In this document: positions 1 through 13,558 of the stretch, in pieces
Position numbering within the stretch: position 1 is the stretch's first letter
Layout: every line of letters begins with the position of its first letter
NCBI GenBank assembly: GCA_003342895.1
Contig: PTFA01000361.1
Coordinates: 709,258-773,257, forward strand
DNA length: 64,000 nucleotides
From: Casuarius casuarius
Lineage: Eukaryota > Chordata > Aves > Casuariiformes > Casuariidae
Reading direction: 5' to 3'
Notes under the pieces: model-generated
What the model saw: only the letters and a program-made list of their open reading frames with translations
Databases searched by the model: none
What the model was told of the DNA's origin: nothing
Position numbers and translations under genes: made by a program

Positions 1-3000
1 GCTTTAAATGCTTGTGATTAAAAAAAAAGGTTTCCAATGTTGAGATTGACTTTTCAGTGTCTTAGTTTATTTTCCACCCCAGATGATAAGTTATGAAGCA
101 AACTTGTAAAACTTCCTATTAGATGTCAGAAGAATGATAGAATATATTGCATCATCCTGATAATGTACTGAATAACTTGTTACTTCAGGAACTTCCTACT
201 CAAGATGTGTTGCTTGAAAACCAGTTTTTAGAGTTGCTAAGACTTACGACCATACAAGTAGGTACACTAGCACTGAGTTATGAATGGAGTCTAAAATTTA
301 GCATGGCAAAGTGAGTCCTTTTGTGTATGTAGCTGTGTATGATTAGGTTAAGTTATTTTTGTCCACATTCCCTCAGTTTGTGAGGGGCTAGAATTTATAG
401 AAATATTCCTTATAGATGAGAATATTCTAGGTCAGCAGCTGCAGAAGGATTAAATCCCAAATATCCTAACATCTACACCTGCTTATTTTATAATAAAAGC
501 AGCTCAATTCCATCATGGTCCCAACTGGAGGGAGAAAGGAAGAGCATGGAAGTATAGTCATCATCTTTCTTCTCTCAGTATAGTCAAATGACTGTGATGT
601 TAAACTTCTAGAGATAACGTGCCCATTAATGGGAAGGCTGTCGGGGTCACAAGAAAGTGGTTTCTGTTTACATAGACATACAGCATGTGAAAAGAAATAG
701 GATTGTAGAGCTTAATGAAGTCTTATGAAAAATTATTACATTGACAGCCTTGTAAACAGTCATGAGATGACTGACAGCAGGTCAGATTTTGTGCTGAAAT
801 AAACCAAAGTTCAGTAGAAGAGTAGTTAGCACACTTTGACTAAGCTGCCTACAAGTAGTATCCCTTTAGTTAGTGCCTAAGTGCTTGAGTATTTTATGTC
901 ACCTATGTAAGCTGGAGCTTTTAATTCTAAAAGATTCCTTACCTCACAATCACCTGCCTGAATAATTGTCCATTTGGCTACTAACACAACTTAAAAAGCC
1001 TGTGTATAGTAGCAATGAACTGCAGTTACAGAAAGCAATACATGGAAGTGACCTGGAAATCTGTTCGTTTTTGTAGCCAGCTTCTGAAGTGAGTACTCTG
1101 CATTATAGTATGCACTTGGGTTATACTAGATCTTAGAAGCATTTGAAAAATTGCAAGTAGTGCCAGGGTAGTTGTTACCTTGGATCTGCTGATCCAGAAG
1201 TATGTAGGTATTACACCAAGACTGATAAGGATGGAAATGCAAAGAGCTGAAGATAGCTGGATGACAGCTGCAGCTGTGAATCAGAGGAGGTTTGGGAAGA
1301 AGAAATCAAAGCAGAAGTTATGTAAAGATTTTTGAATCATTCTGGAAGGGCTGGGAGAGATTATTGAATGAAGATACATACAGGGAGAAATCAGAGGACA
1401 TACTATAATGTGAAGAATGAAATGTAGCAGAGAAAGCAGGCATTTGATAACAGTAGAGCAGGGATCTCAGCAGAATTTTCTGCAGGATACTAGCTCCAGG
1501 ATGACATTTTTGTGATAAGATATTAATGACTTTTTCAAAATAGCTGAATGTGCATCTAAATTTATTTTTAAAAGCAATCTGTAATGGCTTGCATATAAAG
1601 TAATCAGGAGAACTAAAATAGTACAAGCTCACTCTGCTTTTGAAGTTTAATTGTGGTAGGATTTTATTAATGCCTTACATTGTCTTTATATAAGCAGGTG
1701 ACTAACTGGAAACCCACATATTTATAAATTGCAGAAAGCATCTGGGAAAAGCTGATCATAAGTGAATGTTATGAAAGTATATATATATATAAAACAGACC
1801 ACTAATTGAAGAAGTAAGTTGCGAATTTAGCAACCTGACTGAATTCTATCTTTATTCAATTCTAGGTACTGACTCTGGACCCGTACTGAAACAGACTCCA
1901 CGTTATTAAAGGTTGGTGACTTCTTTTTTCAGTTCTCACATCTAGTTTTAAAATAATTATTTATAAGAATGTTTAAGTCATCAGGTGAAATATAGGAGCT
2001 GTTTATTAATAATAAAAAAATCACAGTGCGATGGAAAATGTAGCAAAAAGATTGTTAATTCAGAAACTTATGCTGCATTAATACACAAAAGCAGTGTTGT
2101 GTATTCATTTTTAAATGTTAACTATAGCAACATATAACATTTTGGCATTAGGTCTACGTACAAGTTTTTTTGATTCAAAGATTTCTCTGGTTTGAATACA
2201 AGAGCATAGGACCTGATCTGTACTTTCGTTGACTATTCAGAAATGACCTATTAGCTCTACAGTGTCTGTCTGAAATGTGTAAGGTGGCACCTGGTGGTCA
2301 GTTCAGAGCAAGCTAAAGCCTTTCCTGATCTGGCTCCATATAAACACATTGCTGGGCAATAGGAAGCCCACAGCTCAGTCAAGAGTGTATTCACTATTTG
2401 AAGATAAACCAACTTTGGGCTGCCTATACAGTCATGTTATCCCTGCAATAAGCAACATCACATGTCTCTCATGAAGCATACTGGTCTGGTAGAATGGAAT
2501 ACTGTTGAATATTGAAATTGAAACTGAAAGTTGAAATACACAGTGATAGCTAAATTGGGCAAAGTGGTTCCTAATCCATCTAGTCTGCATATGGGAGTAT
2601 GCTTAGATTTTCATTAGGGGATAGGCAGGCATGATTTTTTCCCCTGAAGATCACCTAAAAAATGGCATTAAGTTAATGTAGTGTTCCTAAGACTAGGTAA
2701 GAACAAACAAGAAGCATTTTAATACAATTTTGGAAATTATTTTCAGTATATTGTTTGAAATGCTTGCAGTGACATCCACTGTCATGTTCTAGTATAGGTC
2801 CAGAGGAAGTCATGTCTCCTAATGGCAAAACATAGCTTTTTGGCTTAAAGTTATTCAGAACTGAAACTTTTGACTTCTGTATCTTTTACATTGCATAACA
2901 TCATTAATCCTCTGCTTCTGGACAAGGAAAACCACTCAGAGCAGTGCTGTGGTGGATCGTATAGGTGCCTACCTCTCATCCAAATGCTTTTGGGAGTCTG

Positions 3001-4685
3001 AACCTTGCTGCTCTTGACTGATATATTGACAAACTTTTTTGCTGGACATTTGTATGGTGCTAAACCCAAGGGATCTCTACAATATAAAGAAAACAATGCT
3101 AATGCTTCTTACACATTTTTTTTTGTGAAATAATACATCTTTGCAGTTGTTTTGCATACTGCTTCAATTTATTTTAATTTAACTAACATTCACACAGATC
3201 AAACTTAATTTTTTAGTCAGCGTTAGCTAACCTATCTGAAAAAAATAGCCAAGAATCTCAGTTACTCTTTAATTCATTGTTATACAGTCAATTTTCTGCC
3301 CAGTTGTTTTGTATGCTTCCAAATTTCACTGACATGACTTTCTGAATACTGTATTGTTCAGTGCCAGTGAAATGACATATGTTGTAGACATGATTTCAAC
3401 CCAAATGTGTTCCACCTTTAGAAATATTATGTTTTTGAGATACATCTGTGGGCCTTGATTTATTGCTTAATCTCTGAAGAGAGCTAGCTCTTTTGTTCCA
3501 CTAGTTTTTTTCATGTTTTGGAAAGCTGATTTCTATACTAACAGAGACATAAGTGCAGCTTATTAATAGAAATTTGTTGTTACCATTGTCTGATCAAAGG
3601 TATGATCAGAGTTCCGGGAAGTCAGTGGTTGTTTTGCACTTGTATGACAAGTGTCAGATAAAGCCCATTTAGATCTTGTTTGAGTATAGAATGTTACTCC
3701 ACTGTGCTCGATGTCATAGAAGAGTGTAATAGTTTCTGTACTTACAAAAACTGAGATTAGGCTCTTATTTTGATTCACAAATACAAAGCGTGAAGCTTCT
3801 TATGAGCAATATCTGACCAAAAGCTAGTAACTGGCCTTGTGTGGGGATGAGGGAGGACAGTGTGCTTCTCAAACCTGCAGCAGTATATGCTGCTGCAAGT
3901 AGACTTTCATAGCCATCCTGTTTTCTGGACTTATTAATGCACCTTATTACAGCTTTGTTTTCATGGGACAGGTGTTCATGAGGCATATTTTTCCATCATG
4001 AAAACTGTTTTACCTGAGATTAGGTCTATCAAATCTCCAGCATGCACCTTTTCTTCTTGAGATAGATTTTACCTACCTTTGCTGCACTGTCCCTCATGCT
4101 CACTTGCTCCATGTACATGTCATCATACCTTTCTTTGTAATAACCCCATAATGGGCAGGACACATGTTGTTATTCTCTCATTAAAGAACTACTGTTCCTA
4201 GCTTACTCTTCTATACAAAGCAGCTTAGGAGCTCAGGAGCAGCTGGATATACCTGATGCTTTTTGTCTCCATTCAAAATGGCCACCATCTCCTGCTGTTT
4301 CTGATTTATAACTGCCATCAGTGAAGTTGAATAGTACTTGTATTCTTTGGGCTTGTAATTCTATTATGATATAGGGAGGAGGAAGGAGAAGATGAGAGGG
4401 AAATTCGGGACCATTAAGAAAGGTGGAAAAAGAATCGTAAAAGAACTGAGCAGAAAAAAGAAGTAAATGAAGGATGAAAGGGATTACAGAGGAATGGGAG
4501 GTGGAAATGCAGGAGTCTCCTCCTGCAGCAGTGTCCAGCTTTCCTGCAGCGGCAGATAGCATTACTTATTCGCCTACTGTGACAGGGCACGTGGGTGCTA
4601 GTACATCAGGTAGTATNGTGAGTCCGTGCAGATGCAACAAGCCTGGCATATATTGAGAGTATCATACTGGGTATGTGCAGATCAG
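1..4685. other. AT-rich non-coding DNA, no gene recognised
   Basis: No open frame exceeds about 110 codons and none resembles a known protein. Small items inside are a (TA)7 run at 1778-1791 and a 14-bp palindrome at 1264-1277 made of two abutting CAGCTG E-boxes, which may be coincidental. A single unresolved base lies at 4617. Possible splice acceptor-like tracts, for example near 1865, are not followed by a canonical donor at a sensible distance. This is probably intergenic or intronic. Confidence 0.7.
1778..1791. repeat. (TA)n microsatellite
   Basis: Seven uninterrupted TA units, flanked by AAAG on the left and AAAACAG on the right. This is short simple sequence. Confidence 0.8.
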
Positions 4686-4689
4686 CTCT

Positions 4690-5340
4690 AATGTCTATGT
4701 GCAGTTCCCCGCCCATTACTTTTCCCTAGGGAAGAAAGCTGAGGGTAAGCTGGCTGTCTCCTGCACTGCTTTTCCTGAGCTCTTTGTATGCAGACAGAGA
4801 GCGGGCCACATCGTAGTAGGTGAATAGTTCTGATCACTATCTTTTGACAGTACCTGTCATGTAAAATGACAGAGAGGTTGTGGGGAATGCAGAGCAGTTG
4901 TAATGCCACATTGCAGCCTCCCTTTCTACTCTGTGACCTTATGGAGTTACTCAGGCTCATCTAGGATCTGCCAGTCAGTTGTGTCTGGTTTCCGATTGGG
5001 AGAGATGAAGCCATGCCGCGCGCTAGCAGAGGGGTGGTCTCCAGTAGGGCTCAGCACTAAAAAGGCCAACTGTTCAGCTGCAGGCAACCAATGCAAGGTG
5101 TCTTTTGTGCACCTTTCACGTGATCTGATTGAGAGAGATGTTTCCATCATATGACTGGGCATGATGAGTCTCATCTATTGGAAGAGCAAATTGAGAGGCA
5201 AGCGTATTATTTACAGGGTATTCAGCAGCGGTAATGGTGCTGCATTGCGTTTTGTTAATTATTGTGTAAGCTGTGGAAGCTCAACCAACAAAGCTTTCTG
5301 AAGGATACTACAAGCAAATTAAATGCCTGTACAGTCAACG
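4690..5340. other. Moderately GC-rich non-coding patch
   Basis: This patch is richer in G+C and in CpG than its surroundings, with GCCGCGCGC near 5013. It contains a CACGTG E-box near 5118 and mixed, non-repetitive sequence. Open frames exist on both strands over the same bases (83 and 75 codons), which argues against either being coding. The texture resembles conserved non-coding DNA, but that is an inference. No gene is recognised. Confidence 0.4.
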
Positions 5341-6847
5341 GTAATGCTTCCCACTGTACTTCTGAGATTAAATATGGTCTCTTCCTGTTAAAGCTAAACA
5401 TTGTTATGTCTCAAAATTAAAAGAGTTAGATCTGTATTTGGATATAGCTGTTGCTTCAGACTAATTACTTCTTGACAATCTTGCAGAATTTAATTCAAGT
5501 GTGTTAGAATGAGTAGAAGCAGTTCAAATCAACATTTTACTGGAAAGGCCTTCATAGGATATGTTCTATTTATTATACATTAATTTCTATAACTGTACAG
5601 CTGCCCTTTACATAGAAAGCATTATTTTTGTATTACTGAAGTATTTTAAGAGCTACACTCTTGGTAAAGGCATAAACAAAGCACAAAGGCCGGTCTGTTT
5701 TCTACATAGTAGATTTGTTGTTGAAGAGTTTGTGCCAGCCAGTACAGAGAGTGCAATCGTGTCTTATTCCTCTCAAGGGAGATGAATTACTCAACTGCCT
5801 CAGCTCCTGCTGTTTTACATTCTTATCCTTGAATTATATTGTTGAAGTGGTCTACCATTCTTTGCTGAGCAGCTTGTGAAAAGAAAATGCTTTTCTAGTG
5901 TAANTGGCAGAAGTATAAATATATAGCATTGTCTTCTCCAGGAGAAGTCTTCACCTGTGAACTGTTTTGGATCTGCACCAGCTATCCCAACAATGTAGTT
6001 ACTTGTCCTTTTGATTTTTTTAAGAAAACCAACAGTTTTCTTAAAACAGCTCTTTTTCAACAAATAGCATCACACAGAGCAGTATCTATTAAAACTGTTG
6101 CAAATTTGCAGAGACTATCTATTGATATGTTTTGATATTGCAGGTAATCTATCTTGCTATTTTTCTATTCAGGAAACTTTTTCAAATATTCTAATTTACT
6201 CTATTGCTTAGTACAATAGGAACTGTGAAAAGATGAGGTATTTCCACATAAGATCACTTGATTCAGGTGTATTTATATCTTCTACTTTAACTCATTCTAC
6301 TCTGAAGTAGATAGTGTTGTGTGCCTTGTACAAACAAGTTTTTTAAAGTTTGTATTTGCAGCTAAGTAGGCGTTCTAAAGTATCCACTGCAGGTTTTTTA
6401 GCATACTTTGGCACTGTTGCAATACAGGCCTGACCCCTTGGGGTTAAAATGGGACTGGCAGGCTACTAAAAGGCTTGTACTGATGCCACTGCCACTGGTG
6501 ATAAAAATCTTTGATTTTGGTAGGAACAATATTGAACTGTATGCTTATCTTCAAGCAAAGCATTGAATGAAATCATTAGTAAGCTAACAGTAAATACTGA
6601 GGGATAGGCATACAAAATATTTAATTGGTGGTCTGCAAAGAATTGCTTGCCAGGTTGGGTCGCAAAAACTGAAACACTTTGGAGGAAACAAAGTAAGTGG
6701 AAGGACAGCGACTCTGTATACAAGTCACCATAATAATTCCTAGCCCTTCATTTGTCAAGGGAAATTAAACAGGTATTTTGCTCAAAGAAAATACTTACAG
6801 CATAAACAACATAATTTATTGTAGATATTGTAGATTATGTAGATTAT

Positions 6848-6871
6848 CTGATCATCTCTGCGGATGATCAG
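6848..6871. repeat. Perfect inverted repeat (9-bp stem, 6-nt loop)
   Basis: The arms CTGATCATC and GATGATCAG are exact reverse complements around TCTGCG. Just upstream (about 6822-6847) the motif TGTAGATTAT is repeated imperfectly. There is no U-tract or coding context, so it is recorded only as a structural repeat. Confidence 0.85.
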
Positions 6872-7248
6872 AAGTTTCATTTGCTCATAATGTTACCCGT
6901 GTTTACTTGTCAGCACAGCGTGCTCTATAGGCAGAGCCAGTTTAAAGATGCTTATCCAAATGTTTGTTCATACAGCTTTTAGTATTAAAGTTGGGGTTGA
7001 TTCACAGATATCATTTCTTTCTTGAGTAGGGAAAGGAAAGGGACTGTGTCAGGCGCTTATATCACAGGTGAGTTGAAAGCTATTTGAATCAAGTCAAGAA
7101 AGTAAAAGATGCTTATTTTTATATGTCATTTGTGCTGCCAACTTTCACAACTGAAGAAGAAGAGATTCATATGACTGAAAATAGAGATACCAGAGAAGTA
7201 ATTCTTCATGTCACCATTAAGGAGCCTCCCAGTCCTCTCTCCAGCAAA

Positions 7249-7276
7249 AGAGAAACAAAATCAGAGAAACAAAATC
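7249..7276. repeat. 14-bp tandem duplication
   Basis: Two exact adjacent copies of AGAGAAACAAAATC. This is probably a replication-slippage product. Confidence 0.9.
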
Positions 7277-8759
7277 AGACACAAAATTATTTATCCTCTT
7301 TGTCCAACTAATCAGTAAGCTCATCTTTTTCACTGTATCTGTAATCAATGATAAGGATGTTATGTGTTGTCACATTAAATATTTGTAGTAAAGATATTTT
7401 CCTTCATAAAGAAATTAATTAATCTTAGTTCTTCCAATTTTCTAATCCATTTTTTCTTCTGACACATGGCTTTGTAGCACAAAGTAGTAGTTCATTTAAT
7501 TGGTTATTTATATTTAGTTGGTTATGTACCTGGAAAGTAATTAACACACAGGCATTTCTTCAAAAAAACCACAGAAGTTTCAAACTCTGTTAAACAAGAG
7601 TTGTGTTCCTATACCACTTTTCTGTCTGTGCCCATTATTCTTTAATAGTAGGCTGGACTCCCCATCTTGCAAAGAATATGCAGCATGCACCAAATGACCT
7701 TGCTGGACTCTGACATCTTAGATATGTGAATCTTTTTACATAGCATCAAGAACAGCATTTTTTTTTTCATTATAATGAGATTAACCCTGCAAAAATAGCT
7801 TCGTAGAGCTTCCTAGAGATATGCACAGCAGTAATTATTCATACATTTTAAGACGCAAAAACAGTCCCTGGACAATGCAAACCACAGAACTTTACCTAGT
7901 AATTTCTGCAGATACATACATTAATTTGAACTGCATGTTTTTTTCAAAGAGATCTCAGTAAAATGTTCCAGTTGTTGATTTTTTGCACTATTAAAAATAC
8001 TCATTGACTATAAAGGGACTCTAGATGAAGAGATCAAAGATTAATATTTACAATACAGACTTTTAATGATGGGTTAGATGTATCCCAGCCTGTGTACATT
8101 ACATTATACTAAAGTATAGGTAGTATTAAATCTGTTTTTGTCTGCAAATATGCTGTTTCCTCTTAGCTTTCTCTTAGAAAAAGTAGGTAGGCTGAACTTT
8201 AAGTGTTGCCTGAGGTAAGTTTCAAGAATCAAATAGCAGCTATAACTTTTCTGTAAGCTCTTCGTTACTCTTAAACATGCTTTTGAGGTGTTGACCTAAT
8301 GACTAAACACAGAATATCAGTAATGACTTTGCTAATACCATACTGGTCCTAATTATACCTAATATAAAAGTATAACATATATTCAAAAAGTAATTAAGTA
8401 TTAGTAAATAGTTCTTCTGCTTATCTCTCCAGGGATGGTAGTCACCATTTGTGCTAAAAGTTCACACCAAAAGTGCGTGTTCAGCTAGTTTCCTGGTCAC
8501 TGTTGAGTTCGCTTCAGAGCTTTTCAGGCTCTGAATTAGAAAAGGATAGCAAAAACATGTTTCCTGATAACTGAGGATTGGTTCAAAATTTCATCCAAAT
8601 ATGAATTATAAACAGATTCACTAGTGCCTACCTGATTTTGCAGATGGAGTGAATCAATTGCTGAGTGACATGTTCTCTGATCCCAACATCTGTGTCAATC
8701 ATCCCAACTCATAATACTTTGAATATCAGTGTTAAATGTTCCCTGTTTCTTTCTCTCTC

Positions 8760-8805
8760 ACATGCATGCATGTACATATGTACAGATATGTACATGCATG
8801 CATGT
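8760..8805. repeat. Long perfect hairpin-forming palindrome (20-bp stem)
   Basis: The arms at 8760-8779 and 8786-8805 are exact reverse complements over 20 bp, separated by the 6-nt loop GTACAG. The arms consist of alternating purine-pyrimidine CATG and TACATATG units, so the stretch is also related to an (ATGC)n microsatellite. A CA-rich tail follows to about 8830. A stem this long is the most stable simple hairpin I see in the window. Confidence 0.9.
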
Positions 8806-10271
8806 ACATATGGGCACACACGTATGTTCACAGGTACCCATGAGCAAGTTACATTCTAGTTGTATAAGTCTCTTCTGGATGATAACCTGTTTTTGTTACT
8901 CAGGTGGATAGAATTGGTTTGGGGATTTTATTTTCCTCTGTCCAGAATAAACTTCAAAGATCCTCAATAATCTCCTTATAAAGTATGTGGCTAATATGCA
9001 ATATATACTGGCCACTGTTCTAACCTTTGCAAGTTTCTCAGAAAGTAATTAGCTTGTCCCCTTAAGTACAGAGCATTGCAAATGCTGTAAAAACAGTCAG
9101 TGGCAAAAGCAACATTAAGATTTCAGTGATGACTACTACATGTAAATTAGATTAGGAGTCATTGTGCTGCTGCTGAAGTAACACAGTGAAATCTAATATT
9201 ACTTTGAGTAATAGCGTTATGAATTCTGCTTCTGGGCACTCATCAGATGTGGACAGAGAGAGGCCATCTGCTGTCTACTCTGCTCTTCTCTCCAGTGAGA
9301 ACTATGTTGGCAGCTGATGGGCAAAGAGGAAAATTCTGCTTTGCCAGCAGCCATGTTGGCTGTTTGTTCTTCCAGGAAATAAGCTCTGTTTATGAGTCAG
9401 AAAGGTGGTTTCTGCATATAGAATTGAGATTTGTGTTGGTTGGATCTTGTAATGTTCTTGATAGGCTTGACTCCAACATCGCCACAAACTCTTTGATTGA
9501 TGAGCACTTGTGGAGAGCTAGCCACAAGCTTCATCTGAGTAGTGGCAAAACAAATTTGCGTAGCCAAAAAAAGTAATTACAAATGGTCTTTTCACTGAAG
9601 AAGCATGAGGGGCAGTGGCCTTCAGGGACTGCTTGTTTGTATTGGAGACAACTTCATTTTGAAATTTAAATTTATTTCTAGGACTCTGTCAAAAATAGGT
9701 GTTAAAGGTGTGAAACTGTGCAAGGTGACGTATGTATACTGTTGTCAGATACAAAGTGACAGGTGATCTAGGTGGTACAAGTGTTTCTTAGGTCTTTTCT
9801 TCATCTAGATTTTTTTTTCATTCTTTTCCTTTCCATATACCCCCATTTTTCTTCAATCATTCTTCTGTCTCTTGCTATTCTCTTCCTTCTGGAGTAAGTA
9901 GTTCCACTGAAATCCAGTGCTTATTAACCTCACATTAGAAACAGGATTTTAGCCAGGATCTTTCTTGTCTATCCACTTAGCAGTAGTTCTCTTCTTCTTT
10001 TAGACTTGCCTGATAAAAGCTCTTTCTCCACATCATCTCTCTGTAGTTTTTATGGGTTCCTACTAACCTGTTTATACCCCTAGCAAAAAATGGCGAATGT
10101 AGAAACCCATGTTTTTCAGATGAAACTAGGTTACCTGCAGAGCCTGTCTCATAGTCTACCTTTATTCTAAGCTACTCACATATGTGTGAAGATTTTAGAT
10201 TTATGAAATATCCTACATCCAATGAGCAGTTTTTCTGTGCAAAAATTGCTGGAATGAGGCACCGTTGATGG

Positions 10272-10343
10272 CAGGCCCACCATTTATCCCCTCTCTATCA
10301 GGCTGACAGGCCCATCATTTACCCTTTCTCTCTACCAGGTCAA
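10272..10343. repeat. Imperfect ~36-bp tandem duplication
   Basis: Two adjacent copies begin CAGGCCCAYCATTTAYCC and share a pyrimidine-rich CTCTCTAYCAGG tail. They differ by a few substitutions and a 2-bp length change, so the duplication is not recent. Confidence 0.8.
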
Positions 10344-10453
10344 CCCAGGGAAAAAAAAAATTGCAGCAGATTTCAGGTCATTGCTCTAGGCCACAGGCCA
10401 TTTTGTAACTTGAAATTCTTCCTTCTTCTGTTTCTTGACAGAACTTGAGGACA

Positions 10454-10485
10454 AAAATATTCTTCTGAATGAAAATATTCTTCTG
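10454..10485. repeat. 14-bp direct repeat
   Basis: AAAATATTCTTCTG occurs twice, with 4 bp between the copies. Confidence 0.85.
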
Positions 10486-11624
10486 CAGCCACAACACACA
10501 TTTGACTCAATAAAGGATTTAGTCTTTAATTAAAAAGTAATAAAAAAAGCAGAACAAGGGTGTATGTTTCATTTTACTGTGGTTTAAAAGATTCAGCTTT
10601 GTCATTTAAATATATTCTGTCCTAAGAGTAAGCTTGCATGAAAACTGTGGCTTATCGTTGAAATCTGCCTGTTACTTAGGTTATTGATCTACGCTCCTAT
10701 TGTGTAGCGGTGTTTATGTGCATGTATATTCTGTGTACGTATGTGTTTTTGTGCCTGCAGCACTATTTACCTTCTGGTGAAGTATAAACCCAGATTCCTT
10801 TTATCAGTTTTCCTAGTGAAATTCAGACCAGCAGTATGGAACCAGACTGGTCACGTTATTGTATGTTATTGTCTTTGAATATTATAATACATGTTATTGA
10901 AATTTCAGCCCTATAGTTAAGAAAATTCAAGTGTTACATTAACACATTCACTTAAGTGCTTTGCCAGACTACATGGAAGTTATTAGAGCGGATGTTACCG
11001 AGCTGCATTAGCTTGCTGTCAGTTACTTTACTCCTGATAACCACTTATCATGAAAATAGTTTTGAGAGTCACATTTAAGGTGTGAGAGGCAACTATATTT
11101 CTGAGCTATCTTTCCCTTCTATTTTATAGAACAATGGAAAAATATGTTTTACTTTTTATAGTAAAAGGGATGTTTGTGCAGGTTGGGAATATGCCTATGC
11201 AGTTTTGGTGCTGGTTCTATGAACATCATCTTTATCACAACCTCTGTTTTGACAGCGGACTCTAATTTAACTTTGTACATTCATTTTGTAATGGAATTTG
11301 CATGCAGTAGCCAAACAGCATCTGGGAGATTGTGACAGAGACACAATGAATGACTCTACGGGTGAAACAAGAAGCTTGTTGCCAGCAATATTACTCAACT
11401 TTGAATGATTTCTTTCAGAAATCACCAGAGTGGAACTGAGAATGGAAACATGGAAATTCCCTGTGAGAAGTGCAAGAATGAGAATAGTGTCAGAGATTTT
11501 TTTCAAAGAGGTTTTCTCTAACTGAAAATTAAGCAAATGGGAGACCTATGTGTCCAAAGTGTTCAGACCAAACCCTGGACCTGTTATTCTTCAGGGATAT
11601 AACTAAAAAAGCATATAAGATTAT

Positions 11625-11645
11625 GGGGGGTGGGGGGTTAGGAGG
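11625..11645 (+). repeat. G-rich run (G6-T-G6-TTA-GG-A-GG)
   Basis: Two G6 runs separated by one T, followed by two GG pairs, stand in otherwise AT-rich sequence. This could form a two-tier G-quadruplex, but only the base run itself is seen. Confidence 0.6.
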
Positions 11646-13508
11646 AAAATATTGAAGCAACTTTGTATCTTAAACAGCAGGAATTCAGAGTCCTGCTGTC
11701 CAAGGCATCAAAAACTGAGTCTGGTCTTGGAGAAAGCATGAAAGAGACAGAATTAGGGTGGATAAGACAGGAGTCATTTGCCCTTTTTTAATCCAAGGTG
11801 CAACTAAAACTTGTTTATTTTCATGATAAAACTAAAGAAATAAGTAAACTCCATACAGATACTAGAACAGAATAACTAATAACATGGGTTTCTGAGCTGG
11901 CTTATGAAAAACTCTGGTTCAGCTCCTTGTTCTGTCTGATTTAGACAGGGTCTTGAGGCTGTGTTCAGATGTAGTTGTAGTAGAAACAGCAATCAGTTTT
12001 CACTTGGACTGAAGTCTCAGAAGCATGTGAGCATAGAAGCTCACAGAACGGTCAGAAGTATCCAGTCACCTGTTTAGATTGGTTTCTGTTTAGGTGTGGA
12101 CCTAGAATTAAAAAAAAAAAATCAATACAGTTCAAAGACTTTGGGGGTTTTATTTTCTGCTTTATATGTAGTTACATAAACATACGTTATATATAAACAC
12201 TACAGTGTGGAGGGTATATAAAATCCAAAATAGACATTTTAAAGTATTCTTTTAATATATTTTAATGATATTTTGCTAGGCATTTCTGCTATATGCATGA
12301 ATAAATGTAATAAGCTGCCAAAATTTTCATAGAGCTTGTGTGGCTAGCACCATTAATGCAGTGTGGCTTTAATTTAGTGTAACGTTTTCACCTGTTTCCT
12401 AAGGAAATAAGGTTTATGCAATCACTTTCTGTCTGTCAGTCCTCCCTGCTAGGTTTTGGACTGCTGAGTTAGCTCCCACAGCATGGGAAAGAAGGGTACG
12501 AGTCTTGAAGATAATTAAGTTCTTACAGGTTCCATGATATCAGTGGCTCAGTAAAGGGGAAAAACCCAAATCAGTGCCCCACTGAGTGGAAATCTGTTAA
12601 ATATTCTCTTTTGCGGCAATTGACATATACATACCCCCAGGCTAAGCACAGCAGGTGCTGTCTCCTGCCCAGAAGAGATGTCAGAAAATACGTGCAGTAG
12701 GAAGAGAGGGGTTTCTTTTGGTTAAGGGGTGTGAGACAAATTGGACACAAGCCTGTAGGAAATCGGATTTCATTACATCAGACAGTCACAAAACAAATCA
12801 TTATGTTTTTTTTCATTTGAGGAAGTGTTCACTGTTTATATTTCAGTTTCCACGCAGTTTAATTACTGAGTTCACCAAATACACAATTTTCGAGATAAGA
12901 TACCTCTGGGATGAGAATTGGTGGGCTATTGGGGCTTTATATAGTATGTTTAATACAGCTAAAGCTTTTTTGCTTCGTATTTTATCTTTAGAATTATTAG
13001 CTATAAGCCATTTTTTGGTTTTGCTCTCTGACACTAGTCTGACTTGCAGCTTCAGAAATCCTTTTCATGTTTCTTTGAACAGATTTGCGTTCACTGCAAC
13101 GTGGTTAGCATGTAACTTCAGAAGGCCATTTCTGAAAAATCAGATTTCAGTATGGAGTCACAGTATATTTAAATATTTAGCTATTGGTAATATTCTAAGA
13201 TGCAGTCATTTATGTTCTTATTTTCATTAATACCAATGTGTTTACTTACTGTTTTGTGACAAAAGGAGTTGCATATTATAAATAATTGCTAAAACCAAAC
13301 AAAACATAAAATTGGTTCAGAAATCTTGCTTTTATAAAACCTTCAGCGGCCTAGGGCATCTTACAAACCAGAGCAAAGAACAGTGGAAACAAAAATCAAA
13401 TAATGTGCCTTCCACAGCCTGAGTGAACAAAAAAGCCTTTCAGTGTGATGCAAAGTTTGTCAAATTTGGCTTCTGAGAGGCAGTCAGAGATGCAGCTTCC
13501 AGAAGTGG

Positions 13509-13558
13509 TGAGTCACAGCTGTGACCTGCAACTGGCCTGCAGTTGCCTATTTGAGTCA
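13509..13558. promoter_or_regulatory. Candidate AP-1 / E-box cluster
   Basis: Two exact TGAGTCA (AP-1/TRE) heptamers at 13509-13515 and 13552-13558 flank two palindromic elements. One is the 14-bp GTCACAGCTGTGAC (13512-13525) with a central CAGCTG. The other is GCAACTG...CAGTTGC. The motifs are seen directly, but their clustering could be chance and no function is shown. Confidence 0.25.

Larger units (their letters stand above)
5345..8755. other. AT-rich non-coding DNA, no gene recognised
   Basis: No coding family, transposon or RNA gene is recognised. Small structures are a perfect 9-bp inverted repeat with a 6-nt loop at 6848-6871 and a 14-bp tandem duplication at 7249-7276. A single unresolved base lies at 5904. 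All open frames are under 90 codons. Confidence 0.7.

Noticed and set aside
1860..1925. Possible short exon between TTCTAG and a GT
   Set aside because: The putative donor AAAG-GTTGGT is a poor match and the 45-base segment has no supporting homology.
6848..6871. Hairpin as a transcription terminator or microRNA precursor
   Set aside because: The 9-bp stem is too short for a microRNA precursor, and rho-independent termination does not apply in a vertebrate genome.
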